Origin: Hyphomicrobiales bacterium | GTDB taxonomy: Bacteria > Pseudomonadota > Alphaproteobacteria > Rhizobiales > Rhodobiaceae | Direction of reading: 5' to 3' | NCBI GenBank assembly: GCA_002869065.1 | Contig: PKTR01000001.1 | Coordinates: 301,118 to 365,117, forward strand | DNA length: 64,000 bases | Part shown: positions 9,757 to 18,809 of the stretch, piece after piece | Layout: each line of letters opens with the position of its first letter | Numbering within the stretch: position 1 is the stretch's first letter | Notes under the pieces: generated by a model | The model's input: the letters and a program-made list of their open reading frames with translations, nothing else | Told to the model about the DNA's origin: nothing | The model's database searches: none | Made by a program: the position numbers and the translations under genes

Positions 9757-10710
9757 CTACCGGTACTGGACGTTGGCGTTGCGTCGCAGTTCGTTGATGA
9801 AGCGCCGCGAAAGCCGCTCGCCTTCTTCTTCCTGCAGCTTGTCTTTCATCAGGCTCAGCGCGGCGGCGTTGCTTTCCAGAACGCGCTTTTCGCAAACGGC
9901 CAGCATTTCATAGCCGATCTCGGTCTTGCGCGCGTCGGTCAAGCGGCCTTCCTCGACATCTTCGAGGCGCTTGCGGTTTTCCTCGTTGAGGTCGGCCTGC
10001 GTGCGGATGCCGATCTTCTTGACGACGACCTCATGCATGCCGCGGGCCTTCTCCAGATCGGCGGAACAGGACGAAAACGAGCGCTGCAGTTGCTTGGCGG
10101 CGCGAAGCTGTGCGGCGTCGGTGCCGCGCTTCGCCTTCCTCGAGACGACGAAGATGATCTGGTAAATGTTGTATTCGGTGGTTTCGTATTTCGGGACGTC
10201 TTCCTCGCCGTTCTTCTCGCGCAGAGCGGCGATGACGTCCTGCTCCTCGATCTTCACCGAGGCCTGGAAGCGCATCCGCACCACCTGGCGCCAAGCCATC
10301 TGCGCCAGCAAGCGCCGCTTCAGCTCTTCCGGGTCGACGCCCGAACGGCGCAAGATCGAAGCAAGCTGAGACGGCGACATCTTGGTGCGCCTGGCGATCG
10401 TCCCGAATGCGTCATCGACTTGCTCTTTGGAGACGCCGATGCCGAGCCGCTTGGCTTCCTGCAGGCGCAATTTGTCGTCAACCAGCTCCTGACGGGCAAC
10501 GCGGGTTGCCGAACCGCCGAGCTTGCGGTCGATGAGGCGCAAGAGCCGGGCGCGGTTGGCGACCTCATAGCTGGTGATCACGTCGTTGTTGACGACGACT
10601 TCGATCTTCGTTGCTGCAAACGCCTGCTCCCCCGATCCCGGAAAAGTGGCGCCCACGGTGAGAGCCGCTGTGGCAAGGCTGGCGGAAAAAAGCGCGGTAC
10701 GGATCTTCAA
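9757..10710 (-). CDS. surA: Periplasmic chaperone SurA-like protein
   Basis: SurA escorts outer-membrane proteins, including LptD, across the periplasm. The predicted TTG start at 10710 follows GGAGGAGTACCC and gives a lysine-containing signal peptide ending at about AFA. No ATG exists near the N-terminus, so a TTG start is needed either way. The mature part has the SurA N-terminal helical domain (NNDVITSYEVANRARL) followed by a diverged parvulin-like region. At 317 residues it is shorter than the 428-residue E. coli protein and seems to hold one isomerase-like domain at most. Confidence 0.85.
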   Translation of the reverse strand: MKIRTALFSASLATAALTVGATFPGSGEQAFAATKIEVVVNNDVITSYEVANRARLLRLIDRKLGGSATRVARQELVDDKLRLQEAKRLGIGVSKEQVDDAFGTIARRTKMSPSQLASILRRSGVDPEELKRRLLAQMAWRQVVRMRFQASVKIEEQDVIAALREKNGEEDVPKYETTEYNIYQIIFVVSRKAKRGTDAAQLRAAKQLQRSFSSCSADLEKARGMHEVVVKKIGIRTQADLNEENRKRLEDVEEGRLTDARKTEIGYEMLAVCEKRVLESNAAALSLMKDKLQEEEGERLSRRFINELRRNANVQYR

Positions 10711-10859
10711 GGGTACTCCTCCGGTCCGGCGAAACGTCTTGGTTGTTGCCGATTTTGCATAGGAAATTGGCAATTTGAAGGGCAACCCCAATTCCCGTCA
10801 TGTTCAAAGTTGGCCGGATGCATTTACACGAACACGCGTGTTTCGTGATCCGGAAACGA

Positions 10860-13328
10860 TCAATTGAGTGTATCGGTGGTCAACTGGGTGTCGCCCAGCG
10901 TGCGCAGTCCAAGCCGGAAGAAGACCGTGCGATCGGTCGGGTCGCCGTCGAACCGGCTGCGGTCTTCCGAGAAGGAAAGCGACATCGAGAAGCATTCGTC
11001 ATCATAGCCGATGCCGAGGCCGTCGCTGACCATCGCGCCATTGCGGATGTCGTAGCGGATGGCGCCGAAGACGCGCCAGGAATCCGACAGTTTGGTGTTG
11101 AGCGCGGACTGAACTTCCTCGCGGTCGGTCGGGATGCCGAGATCAGGCTGAGCCTTCAGATAGGCATAGGTGAACGAGCCGAGGAACGGTCCGCGTGCCG
11201 TGACCGCCTGGGCTTCAACACGGTTGGTCTCGAAGTCCACATTGTCGAAGCGCGCGCGGGCGCCGAGCTGCAGACCGCGATTGGTGTCCATGTACAGCCG
11301 GGCGACATAGTCGGAGTGGTTATCCTCCAGGCCCGAATTGGCCGTGGCGTTGAGGATATCCGGCGTCGCGAACGAGTTGCGGCCGGCAAGATGGAACGAC
11401 TGGCCGATCAGGGCCGAAATGAAGCCGCCATCGCGTCCCTGAACCTTGTACTGGAAGCCGACATTGGCGCGGGTGCCGCCTTCCGTCCGGTCGAAGCCGG
11501 AGAACTTGTCGGTCTCGAACAGGGTGGTGTCGTCGAAGATGAGGCTTTGCGCGTCCTCGTTCGGCAGCTTGCCGATCGAGGTCTCGTCGGGCCGGGTCAC
11601 GACCTGCGCGATCGGTTCGAACACCTGGCTGCCCCAGCTGTGGCTGGAGATGAACGGATAGCGGTATTCGAGGCCGACAGCCGGCATGACGCGCCCGTAG
11701 ACGCCGTCTTCGGCAAACGGCTCGACATTCGGATTGATCGCCGAAACGTTGGCGGTGTGGTTGATGACGCCGTTGCCGACCGAGGACAGGAAGAACGCAT
11801 CCGCCTGCACCGAGGCGAACGGCGTGAAGACCTGCCCGAGCGGATCGATGAACTGACGCCGCCATTGGGTATCGACCGTGGCGCGCGTGAACGTGCCCTC
11901 GACGCCACGGAAACGCGTCAGCGTCGTGCCGTTCTGGTTGATGCCGAAGGCGTCCGTCTCGGTGCGGGTCAGGCTCGTCAGGTTGAAATCCAGCGACAGC
12001 TCGCCGCCGGCGACCGGATTGCCGAACACCATCGAATAGTCGAGTACGGGATGGACGATCGGCTGCTTGTCCTGCAGGTCGGTCCACTGCGGCGAGAAGG
12101 CGGCGGCAGGGGCGATGCCGCTGCCCTGGCCGGTTCCTTCTTCCTGGAACACGTCGAAGCGGTAGGCGCGCAGATCGAAGAAATTGCGGTCGCCGAGCCC
12201 GGTCAGATAGACGGTCGAGATGACCTCGTCACCGGTGTCGCCTTCGCTCGTATAGTCCTTCAGGAAAGCGCGGTCGCTCATCACCGTCGCATCCCAGCCC
12301 CACTTCCAGCGCGGATTGAAATAGAACTCGCCGGTGGTGCGCAGGCTGCCGCGGTAGGTGCGGTTGCCGCTGGTTCCGGCAAAGGCTTCCCGGTCCGCCT
12401 GCTTCAGGCCGGCCGCGCGGATCGTGTAGGTGCCGTCGAGCAGCCGGTGGCGCCATTCGACCTGGCCAAGCAGGCCCTGCCGGCTGAGCGGGGTCGCGGT
12501 AAACGTCAGGTCCATGTTCGGCCCGAGCACCCAGTGATAGGGGATCGAGACGCCGACGCCGAGCTCGTCGGAATAGACATAGGACGGCACCAGCAGACCG
12601 GTCTTGCGTTTCACCGTCGGGTCGGGGTGCGACAGGAACGGCAGATAGGCGACGGGGACCCCCCAAAATTCGATCCGGGGGTCCTCATAATAGACCATCT
12701 TCTCGGATTCCTTGTGGATGATCTTCTTCGCCTTGATCTGCCACGTCGGCGGGCGGCTCGGATCTTCCGCGCAGGAATCGCACGCGGTGTAGATGCCCTT
12801 CTCGAAAACGGTGGTTTCGGCGTCGGTGCGGGCCGCGCTCTCCGCGGCAAAGCGGGTGCGCTCGATCGACCGTACCCGCAGCGAGCGGATAAACCCTTCG
12901 CGGAAGTCGTCCGACAGATCGACCGCCTCGGCTTCGACCACATTGCCGGTCGGCTCGACCAGGCGTGTACCGCCGGAAGCGCGCAGGCGTCCGTTGGCAC
13001 GGTCAAGCGTCACCTTGTCGGCCTGCAGGGTGTAGTCGCCGTAATAGATCTGGACATTGCCGACGGCGGAAACAGCGTCGCCATCGAAGTCGTAAACCAG
13101 CTCGTCGGCCTCGACGAACATCTCCGGCGAAGCGACGTCGCCGGAGTCGACGAGCTTCTCGAGAGCACTGGTCTGGGCGTGCGCAGGCTGCGGTCCAAGG
13201 CCGGGGAAGGCCGTCGCTCCGGTCAAGACGAGAACGGCCGCGGACGCAAGCAGCATCCGGCGCAAACGCACCCAGTCTGTGACCCTAACCGCTCCGCGGG
13301 GGAGGGAGCTGGACAGCGCGTACGTCAT
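10860..13328 (-). CDS. lptD: LPS-assembly outer membrane protein LptD
   Basis: LptD is the outer-membrane barrel that inserts lipopolysaccharide into the outer leaflet. The 822-residue product starts with a basic stretch and hydrophobic signal sequence ending near PAHAQ. An OstA/LptA-like beta-jellyroll follows (EADELVYDFDGDAVSAVGN), and then a long LptD barrel rich in aromatic and Asp/Gly turns. Two cysteines near CDSCAEDP could form a disulfide. The ATG at 13328 overlaps the lptG stop as ATGA behind a GGAGGA site, so the two are coupled. The downstream gene surA encodes its chaperone. Confidence 0.95.
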   Translation of the reverse strand: MTYALSSSLPRGAVRVTDWVRLRRMLLASAAVLVLTGATAFPGLGPQPAHAQTSALEKLVDSGDVASPEMFVEADELVYDFDGDAVSAVGNVQIYYGDYTLQADKVTLDRANGRLRASGGTRLVEPTGNVVEAEAVDLSDDFREGFIRSLRVRSIERTRFAAESAARTDAETTVFEKGIYTACDSCAEDPSRPPTWQIKAKKIIHKESEKMVYYEDPRIEFWGVPVAYLPFLSHPDPTVKRKTGLLVPSYVYSDELGVGVSIPYHWVLGPNMDLTFTATPLSRQGLLGQVEWRHRLLDGTYTIRAAGLKQADREAFAGTSGNRTYRGSLRTTGEFYFNPRWKWGWDATVMSDRAFLKDYTSEGDTGDEVISTVYLTGLGDRNFFDLRAYRFDVFQEEGTGQGSGIAPAAAFSPQWTDLQDKQPIVHPVLDYSMVFGNPVAGGELSLDFNLTSLTRTETDAFGINQNGTTLTRFRGVEGTFTRATVDTQWRRQFIDPLGQVFTPFASVQADAFFLSSVGNGVINHTANVSAINPNVEPFAEDGVYGRVMPAVGLEYRYPFISSHSWGSQVFEPIAQVVTRPDETSIGKLPNEDAQSLIFDDTTLFETDKFSGFDRTEGGTRANVGFQYKVQGRDGGFISALIGQSFHLAGRNSFATPDILNATANSGLEDNHSDYVARLYMDTNRGLQLGARARFDNVDFETNRVEAQAVTARGPFLGSFTYAYLKAQPDLGIPTDREEVQSALNTKLSDSWRVFGAIRYDIRNGAMVSDGLGIGYDDECFSMSLSFSEDRSRFDGDPTDRTVFFRLGLRTLGDTQLTTDTLN

Positions 13329-14416
13329 CCGTCCTCCCTGTGGAGCAGTATGCTGAAGCCTATCAACGTGGCGACGACTCCCGGTGACCATGCAGCAACG
13401 CCCGGCGGCACGATACCCGCCCCGCCGAGGTCCTTCGCAAATTGATCAACAACATAAAGCACGAAGCCGGCGGTGATGCCACCCAGAATCATCCGTCCGG
13501 TCCCGCCAAAACGCCCGAATCCAAGGGATACCGTGGCAGCAAGCAGGACCATCGCCGCGAGTAGCAGGGGACGAGCCAGAAGCGTCTGATATTGCAGCCG
13601 ATATCGGTAGGCTGGCAGACCGGCGTGAGTCGCCAGTTCGATGAACGAGGGAAGCTCCCAGATCGACACCGTATCGGGGGCCGCGAGGCTCTGGCGAATC
13701 TGCTCCGGCTTGAGGAATGTGCTGAGCAGATACGAGTTGTAGCGCACGGGGTCTGCGCGCAGTTTCTGGACAATGGCGTTCTTCATTGTCCAATGGCTCT
13801 CGGTGAGCACCGCTTCATCGGCATCGATGCGCTGATCGAAGCGTCCGTTCTGGTCGAATGTGAACACGGTAACGCCGACCAGCCGCTGTCCCTGTTCGAG
13901 CGCGACGCGAGCGTTAATGACCGATTCGCCGTCGTCGCCGTTCTGCCTGAGCCATGTATCGCCGGTGGTCTGCAGCAGCACCCGCTGTTCCTTGCCGAGC
14001 AGGATCACGCCGAGTGCGTCGGATTTCGATTTCATCCAGGCCGAGACCGGATTGTAGACACCGACCGCGAACAGGCCGAGGACGATCGCAGCCACGATGA
14101 TCGGCGCTGAGAACTGCCAGACCGAGATGCCGGCCGAACGCGCGACCACGAGTTCCAGCCGGCGCGACAGCGTATGGAAGGCGGCGATGGCGCCGAACAG
14201 CGTGATGAAGGGGAGGGCCTGCTCGGTCAGGCTCGGCACCCGCATCAGCGACATCATCACTGCGCGGCCCATCGTGAACGCGTCCTTTTCCGACGCGCGT
14301 CGCACCAGTTCCAGGAAGTCGAACAGGAAGACGAGGCACGAGACGAGCACGAACAGGCCGACGACCCACTTGATGAAGCGGCCGGCGAAGTAGCGCGAGA
14401 GGGTGATGCCGATCAT
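13325..14416 (-). CDS. lptG: LPS export ABC transporter permease LptG
   Basis: LptG forms, with LptF and the ATPase LptB, the inner-membrane complex that extracts LPS and pushes it along the LptC-A-D bridge. The 363-residue YjgP/YjgQ-family protein has three N-terminal membrane segments, a periplasmic jellyroll domain of about 170 residues, and three C-terminal membrane segments. The LTEQALPFITLFGAIAAF segment in the N-terminal bundle matches the family coupling region. It lies 9 bases after lptF. Confidence 0.94.
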   Translation of the reverse strand: MIGITLSRYFAGRFIKWVVGLFVLVSCLVFLFDFLELVRRASEKDAFTMGRAVMMSLMRVPSLTEQALPFITLFGAIAAFHTLSRRLELVVARSAGISVWQFSAPIIVAAIVLGLFAVGVYNPVSAWMKSKSDALGVILLGKEQRVLLQTTGDTWLRQNGDDGESVINARVALEQGQRLVGVTVFTFDQNGRFDQRIDADEAVLTESHWTMKNAIVQKLRADPVRYNSYLLSTFLKPEQIRQSLAAPDTVSIWELPSFIELATHAGLPAYRYRLQYQTLLARPLLLAAMVLLAATVSLGFGRFGGTGRMILGGITAGFVLYVVDQFAKDLGGAGIVPPGVAAWSPGVVATLIGFSILLHREDG

Positions 14417-14425
14417 CGTCCCCTC

Positions 14426-15598
14426 CTAGGCCGCGGCGCCGTTGCCGCCGAAGCGGGAGGCGATCCAGGAAGAGATCTTCTCGACTCCGATGGAGATGAC
14501 GCGGGGTGTCTCGAGCCGCCTGTCGGTGACGATCAGCCAGGTCGCGAATGCACCCGCCGACAGCGGAACCAGATAGATCAGCGGCGTCACCAGAGGCTTG
14601 GTGATGGAGATGTTGACCGCAGCGAAGCCTATGAAACGAATGCCGAAACAGCCGATCAGCGCGGCCAGAACGCCAAGCCCGCGGCTTTGCCGTGTCGTGC
14701 GGGCTTCACCGAGGAAGACGAGCACCACGAGAACGAACACGATCGGATAGAACGGCTGCATGAAGCGGTCATGCAGCTCGGAACGCAACCGGCCGAGATT
14801 GGCCTGCGCATAGCCGTCATCGGGGTCGGGATTGATCAGTTCGCTGAAGCTGCGCTCGGTCGATTTGTAGACCGGATTGGAGGCCGCCGGCATCAGGCTT
14901 GTCAGATCAAAGCCATAGGATTGGAATTCGACGATCGATATCTCGCCGCTCGGTGTACGGCGCTGGATCGTGCCTTCATGCATCAGGATCAGGGTGCGGT
15001 CGAGCGCGCGCAGAACCTCACCGCGTTCTGCGAGATAGGCGAAGCTCTCTTCCGGATTGCGCCGGTCGTCGAGCAGCAGCCCGGCCAGCGATCCGTCACC
15101 CAGCCGGTCGCGGATATGGAAGGTCAGATTGTCGTCGATCTCGATGAAGCGGCCGGGCTTGATGATGTTGGCGACGAGGTCTGCGCGGATCTGGGTCGTT
15201 TCCGCGCGCAGTGCCCGCAGGCCCGCCGGGCCGATCCAGTGGGCCAGAAGAAAGGCAACGATTCCAACGGCTACGCCGACCGCCATCAGGGGACGAAGGA
15301 GGATCGACGGGGAAGCGCCGGCGGCGTTGATGACCACCAGTTCGCTTTCGCTGTTGAGTTGGTTGAGGACGGTGACGACGGCAATCGCCAGCGCGAAGGG
15401 GGCGACTATGAGGGCCAGCGAGGGGATCGCCAGGAAGGTGATTTTGAGGAACAGGAAGACGGTCTGGCCCTTGGCGGTGACCAGGTCGAGCCGGCGCAGT
15501 GCCTGCGTCATGTAGACAACGCCGATCAGCGTGACGAGCACGACGACAAAGGACACGCCAACGCGAGCCAGGATGTAGCGTTCGATCAGGCGCAGCAT
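14426..15598 (-). CDS. lptF: LPS export ABC transporter permease LptF
   Basis: This is the partner permease of LptG. The predicted start ATG at 15598 gives 390 residues beginning MLRLIERYILARV, the family's usual amphipathic entry helix. Upstream in-frame sequence is Gly/Arg-rich and not part of the family. Three membrane helices, a periplasmic jellyroll and three further helices follow. It is the first gene of the minus-strand lptF-lptG-lptD-surA-pdxA-rsmA run and diverges from pepA, so the promoter must lie in the 335-base gap upstream. Confidence 0.94.
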   Translation of the reverse strand: MLRLIERYILARVGVSFVVVLVTLIGVVYMTQALRRLDLVTAKGQTVFLFLKITFLAIPSLALIVAPFALAIAVVTVLNQLNSESELVVINAAGASPSILLRPLMAVGVAVGIVAFLLAHWIGPAGLRALRAETTQIRADLVANIIKPGRFIEIDDNLTFHIRDRLGDGSLAGLLLDDRRNPEESFAYLAERGEVLRALDRTLILMHEGTIQRRTPSGEISIVEFQSYGFDLTSLMPAASNPVYKSTERSFSELINPDPDDGYAQANLGRLRSELHDRFMQPFYPIVFVLVVLVFLGEARTTRQSRGLGVLAALIGCFGIRFIGFAAVNISITKPLVTPLIYLVPLSAGAFATWLIVTDRRLETPRVISIGVEKISSWIASRFGGNGAAA

Positions 15599-15933
15599 GT
15601 TTCGGCGAAGGCGGTTTTCCGCCCTCTCGTCCCCAATTCCCAAGTTCCCGGAACGCCCCGACCCCTCGAGCGTGTTCGCCAACGGTTCAGCATGGTCCGC
15701 GAATGCCTAACAGCTTGCCAAGGAAGACGGTTAACGAAATCTTGCCGGCGCCGCTGTTCCGTGTAGATCGGACGGCGCCGGAGCGTTGTCAACTCGGGCC
15801 GGTGGCGTCATCGCCGACGCACACCTTGCCCTCGGCCCCGGTCCGCGCCATCTTCATGCCCTGAACTCCCATATCGTTTCCGCCGGCGTCCACTGTCGGC
15901 GCCGCACTTCACCCGAATAAACGAGCAGAAATT
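15599..15933. promoter_or_regulatory. Divergent lptF/pepA intergenic region
   Basis: This 335-base gap separates lptF (minus) from pepA (plus) and should carry both promoters. No gene is supported. The only clear structure is a perfect 9-base inverted repeat, CCGGCGCCG at 15745-15753 and CGGCGCCGG at 15773-15781. I could not identify a convincing -35/-10 pair for either gene. Confidence 0.5.
15745..15781. repeat. Perfect inverted repeat between lptF and pepA
   Basis: The arms CCGGCGCCG and CGGCGCCGG are 19 bases apart and each contains the six-base palindrome GGCGCC. As RNA this could form a stable hairpin in the 5' leader of either divergent transcript. As DNA it could be a dimer-binding site. 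No T-run follows on either strand, so it is not an ordinary terminator. Confidence 0.5.
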
Positions 15934-17436
15934 ATGGCCACGTCTCCCTCGATCTCCTTTGTCAAACAGGGCGCCCCGAAAAAGGGTGTCGCCGTCGTCT
16001 TCGTCGATGAAAAACTCGCGCTCGGTCCTGTCGCCAAGGCGCTCGATGAAGAGGCGGGCGGCGTAATTGCGCGCGCGGCAAAGGCAGCGGCCTTCAAGGG
16101 CAAGGCCCGTTCCACCCTCGACATCGTCGCCCCGGGCGGCCTCGGTCTCGACCGGCTCATGGTCGTCGGTCTCGGCAAGCTCGACGATCTTGGCGAGCAG
16201 GACTGGTGGAACCTCGGCGGCGCGATCATGGGCAAGCTCTCGGCAGCGTCCGTATCCGAAGTGACGATCGTGCTCGAACGCCCGGACGGCGCCGAGATCG
16301 ACGCCGACGACGCGGCCAATGTCGGCCTCGGCATGATGCTGCGCGCGTACAAGTTCGACACCTACAAGTCGAAGAAGAAGGACGAAGATGAGAACGGCGA
16401 CGTGAAGAAGATCGCCATCGCCGTTGCCGATGCCGCCAAGGCCAAGAAAGCCTGGGCGCGCGCCGAAGCCGTCGGCGAGGGTTCGCTGCTCGCCCGCAAG
16501 CTGGTCGACGAGCCGGCCAATGTGCTCGGCCCCGACGAATTCGTAGCCGAGGCCAAGGCGCTGGAAAAGCTCGGTGTTTCGGTTGAGATCCTCGACGGGA
16601 AGAAGATGAGGAAGCTCGGCATGAACGCGCTTCTCGCGGTCGCTCAGGGCTCCGCTCGTCCGCCCTATCTGGTGATCATGAGCTGGAACGGCGGCAAGTC
16701 CGGCGACAAGCCGGTCGCGTTCGTCGGCAAGGGTGTCGTCTTCGACACCGGCGGCATCTCGATCAAGCCGGCCGCCGGCATGGAAGACATGAAGGGCGAC
16801 ATGGGCGGTGCCGCCGCTGTCACCGGTCTGATGAAGGCGCTTGCCGGCCGCAAGGCCAAGGTCAACGCCATCGGCATCATCGGCCTCGTTGAAAACATGC
16901 CGGACGGTCTCGCGCAGCGTCCGGGCGACATCATCGCCGCGGCGAACGGCGTCACCATCGAAGTGCTCAACACCGACGCCGAAGGCCGCCTCGTGCTCGC
17001 CGATGCGCTCTGGTACGCCGAGGAGACGTATTCGCCGAAGATGATCGTCGATCTGGCCACTCTGACCGGCGCCTGCGTCGTCGCGCTCGGCCACGAATAT
17101 GCGGCCCTCTACGCCAATGACGACGATCTCGCCGGTGCGCTGTTCGCCGCAGGTACCGCGAGCGGCGAGAAGGTGTGGCGCATGCCGCTTGCCAAGGAAT
17201 ACGACAAGCTGATCGAGTCGAAGAACGCCGACATCAAGAACACCGGCGGCCGCTGGGCGGGCTCGATCACCGCCGCGCAGTTCCTGCAGCGCTTCGTCAA
17301 GGATACACCCTGGGCGCATCTCGATATCGCCGGCACCGCGATGGGGTCGCCGAAAACCGATATCAGCCAGGGCTGGTCGTCCGGCTTCGGTGTGCGCCTG
17401 CTCGACCGGATGGTCGCCGACACTTACGAAAAGTGA
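15934..17436 (+). CDS. pepA: Leucyl aminopeptidase PepA (M17)
   Basis: PepA is a cytosolic dimetal aminopeptidase that removes N-terminal leucine and similar residues; the E. coli homologue also binds DNA. The 500-residue product has the smaller N-terminal domain and the M17 catalytic domain. Metal-binding segments [15 protein letters not shown] and [12 protein letters not shown] are intact. The signature [14 protein letters not shown] is complete. A lysine/acid-rich linker ([12 protein letters not shown]) near residue 150 joins the domains. holC follows, a pairing seen in many proteobacteria. Confidence 0.95.
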   Translation: MATSPSISFVKQGAPKKGVAVVFVDEKLALGPVAKALDEEAGGVIARAAKAAAFKGKARSTLDIVAPGGLGLDRLMVVGLGKLDDLGEQDWWNLGGAIMGKLSAASVSEVTIVLERPDGAEIDADDAANVGLGMMLRAYKFDTYKSKKKDEDENGDVKKIAIAVADAAKAKKAWARAEAVGEGSLLARKLVDEPANVLGPDEFVAEAKALEKLGVSVEILDGKKMRKLGMNALLAVAQGSARPPYLVIMSWNGGKSGDKPVAFVGKGVVFDTGGISIKPAAGMEDMKGDMGGAAAVTGLMKALAGRKAKVNAIGIIGLVENMPDGLAQRPGDIIAAANGVTIEVLNTDAEGRLVLADALWYAEETYSPKMIVDLATLTGACVVALGHEYAALYANDDDLAGALFAAGTASGEKVWRMPLAKEYDKLIESKNADIKNTGGRWAGSITAAQFLQRFVKDTPWAHLDIAGTAMGSPKTDISQGWSSGFGVRLLDRMVADTYEK

Positions 17437-17488
17437 TTGGCGAAAAGTGATTGGCGAGAAGTAGGCGGCGGACAAGGCGGGCAGCGTG

Positions 17489-17938
17489 ATGACGGAGGTC
17501 CTGTTCTACCACCTCGAAAGCAAGCGTCTCGAAGAGTCGCTGCCCGAACTGCTGGAGAAATGCGTCGAACGCGGTTGGCGCACCGTGGTCCAGACAGGAT
17601 CGCGGGAACGCCGCGACGCGCTCGACGCGCATCTGTGGACCTATCGCGACGACGGTTTCCTGCCGCATGGCACCGCCGCCGACGGCCACAGCGAGGCCCA
17701 GCCGCTCTTCCTCACCGACGACGGCGAAAACCCGAACAGTGCGACCGTGCGCTTTCTTGTCGACAACGCGGTGCCACCGGATCTCGCGCCCTACGACCGT
17801 GCGGTGTTCGTTTTCGACGGCCACGATGCGGACGCCGTTGCCGAGGCGCGGGTGCGCTGGAAGGAAGCCCGCGATGCAGGCTTCGCGGTGACCTATTGGC
17901 GCCAGAACGACATGGGACGATGGGAGAAGAAGGCGTGA
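17489..17938 (+). CDS. holC: DNA polymerase III chi subunit HolC
   Basis: Chi links the clamp loader to single-strand binding protein at the replication fork. The 149-residue product begins MTEVLFYHLESKRLEESLP, a typical chi start. Later it carries the RPLFLTDD-like strand (here QPLFLTDDGENPNSATV) and the VFVFDGHD strand of the family. The ATG at 17489 is preceded by an adjacent GTG that could also be used. It follows pepA after 52 bases. Its stop codon overlaps the GTG of the next gene. Confidence 0.92.
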   Translation: MTEVLFYHLESKRLEESLPELLEKCVERGWRTVVQTGSRERRDALDAHLWTYRDDGFLPHGTAADGHSEAQPLFLTDDGENPNSATVRFLVDNAVPPDLAPYDRAVFVFDGHDADAVAEARVRWKEARDAGFAVTYWRQNDMGRWEKKA

Positions 17939-18633
17939 GCGAAGCCGGTGACGACGAACTGGAACGGCGCAAGGCGCGGCAGCGGGAGATTGACGCGCTG
18001 CCGGGCTCCCATGGCGACAACATCGCCGAGCGCGCCGCCTGGTTCGAGACCGTTTATGCAAGCGCCGACCACAACACCGGCAATGTGCCGTGGGCGGACT
18101 TGAAGCCGAAGGACGTGCTGACCAACTGGCTGAAGCGCAATCCGGGTGAGGGGCGAACGGCGATCGACGTTGCCTGCGGTCTTGGCGACAACGCCGAGGC
18201 GCTCGCCGGTGCCGGCTGGAAGACGACCGCCTTCGACGTCGCGCCAAGCGCGGTGTCCTGGGCCGAGGAGCGGTTCCCGCGAAGCACCGTCGCCTACCAC
18301 GCCGCCAATCTGTTCGATCCGCCGAAGGATTGGATCGGCGGCTTCGACCTCGTGCACGAATGCTACACGCTACAGTCTTTCGAGGGTGCAATGCGCGAGG
18401 AGGCTTTTGAGGCCATTGGCCGACTGGTCAAGCCGGGCGGGCGCTTGCTGGTCATTGCCCGCGCCCGCGCCGAGGATGAGCTGTTCAAGGGGCCGCCCTG
18501 GCCGTTGCTGCCGGCCGAGTTCGACCGCTTTCTCGATCTCGGCTTCCTCAAGGCGAAAAACCGCTCCTATGTCGTCCAGAAGGGCTATCGCCTGATCGCC
18601 CACCGCTTCATCGAATATCGCCGCACTGGCTGA
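17935..18633 (+). CDS. SAM-dependent class I methyltransferase
   Basis: The SAM-binding motif I reads AIDVACGLGDNAEAL. Post-motif DVAPSAVSWAEERFP and motif IV FDLVHECYTLQ follow, so this is a Rossmann-type methyltransferase of about 232 residues. The substrate is unknown. The GTG at 17935 overlaps the holC stop as GTGA and has AGAAGG upstream, which favours it. An in-frame ATG at 17920 would add five residues. The absence of a signal sequence suggests a cytoplasmic small-molecule or protein methylase. Confidence 0.85.
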   Translation: MSEAGDDELERRKARQREIDALPGSHGDNIAERAAWFETVYASADHNTGNVPWADLKPKDVLTNWLKRNPGEGRTAIDVACGLGDNAEALAGAGWKTTAFDVAPSAVSWAEERFPRSTVAYHAANLFDPPKDWIGGFDLVHECYTLQSFEGAMREEAFEAIGRLVKPGGRLLVIARARAEDELFKGPPWPLLPAEFDRFLDLGFLKAKNRSYVVQKGYRLIAHRFIEYRRTG

Positions 18634-18809
18634 CGCTTGACGTAACGCGCTCTTTTGCAACCGGGTTTCCGCTTTCTTTAACTCCTTGATGGCATCCTGC
18701 CGCAGTCTGGGAGCCTTTCGGCTTGCCGGCATGACCGGCTGTGGCCGGCAATGAGCGGCTGGGCGCCGCGGGGACATTTCCGTTTCGGATGCCAACAGGG
18801 GCAGGGGAT

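Noticed and set aside
10800-13445. Long plus-strand open frame opposite lptD
   Set aside because: Shadow of lptD. The minus-strand gene has a signal peptide, OstA domain and coupling to lptG; the antisense frame has none of these.
15808-17475. Minus-strand open frame opposite pepA
   Set aside because: Shadow of a gene with intact M17 signatures.
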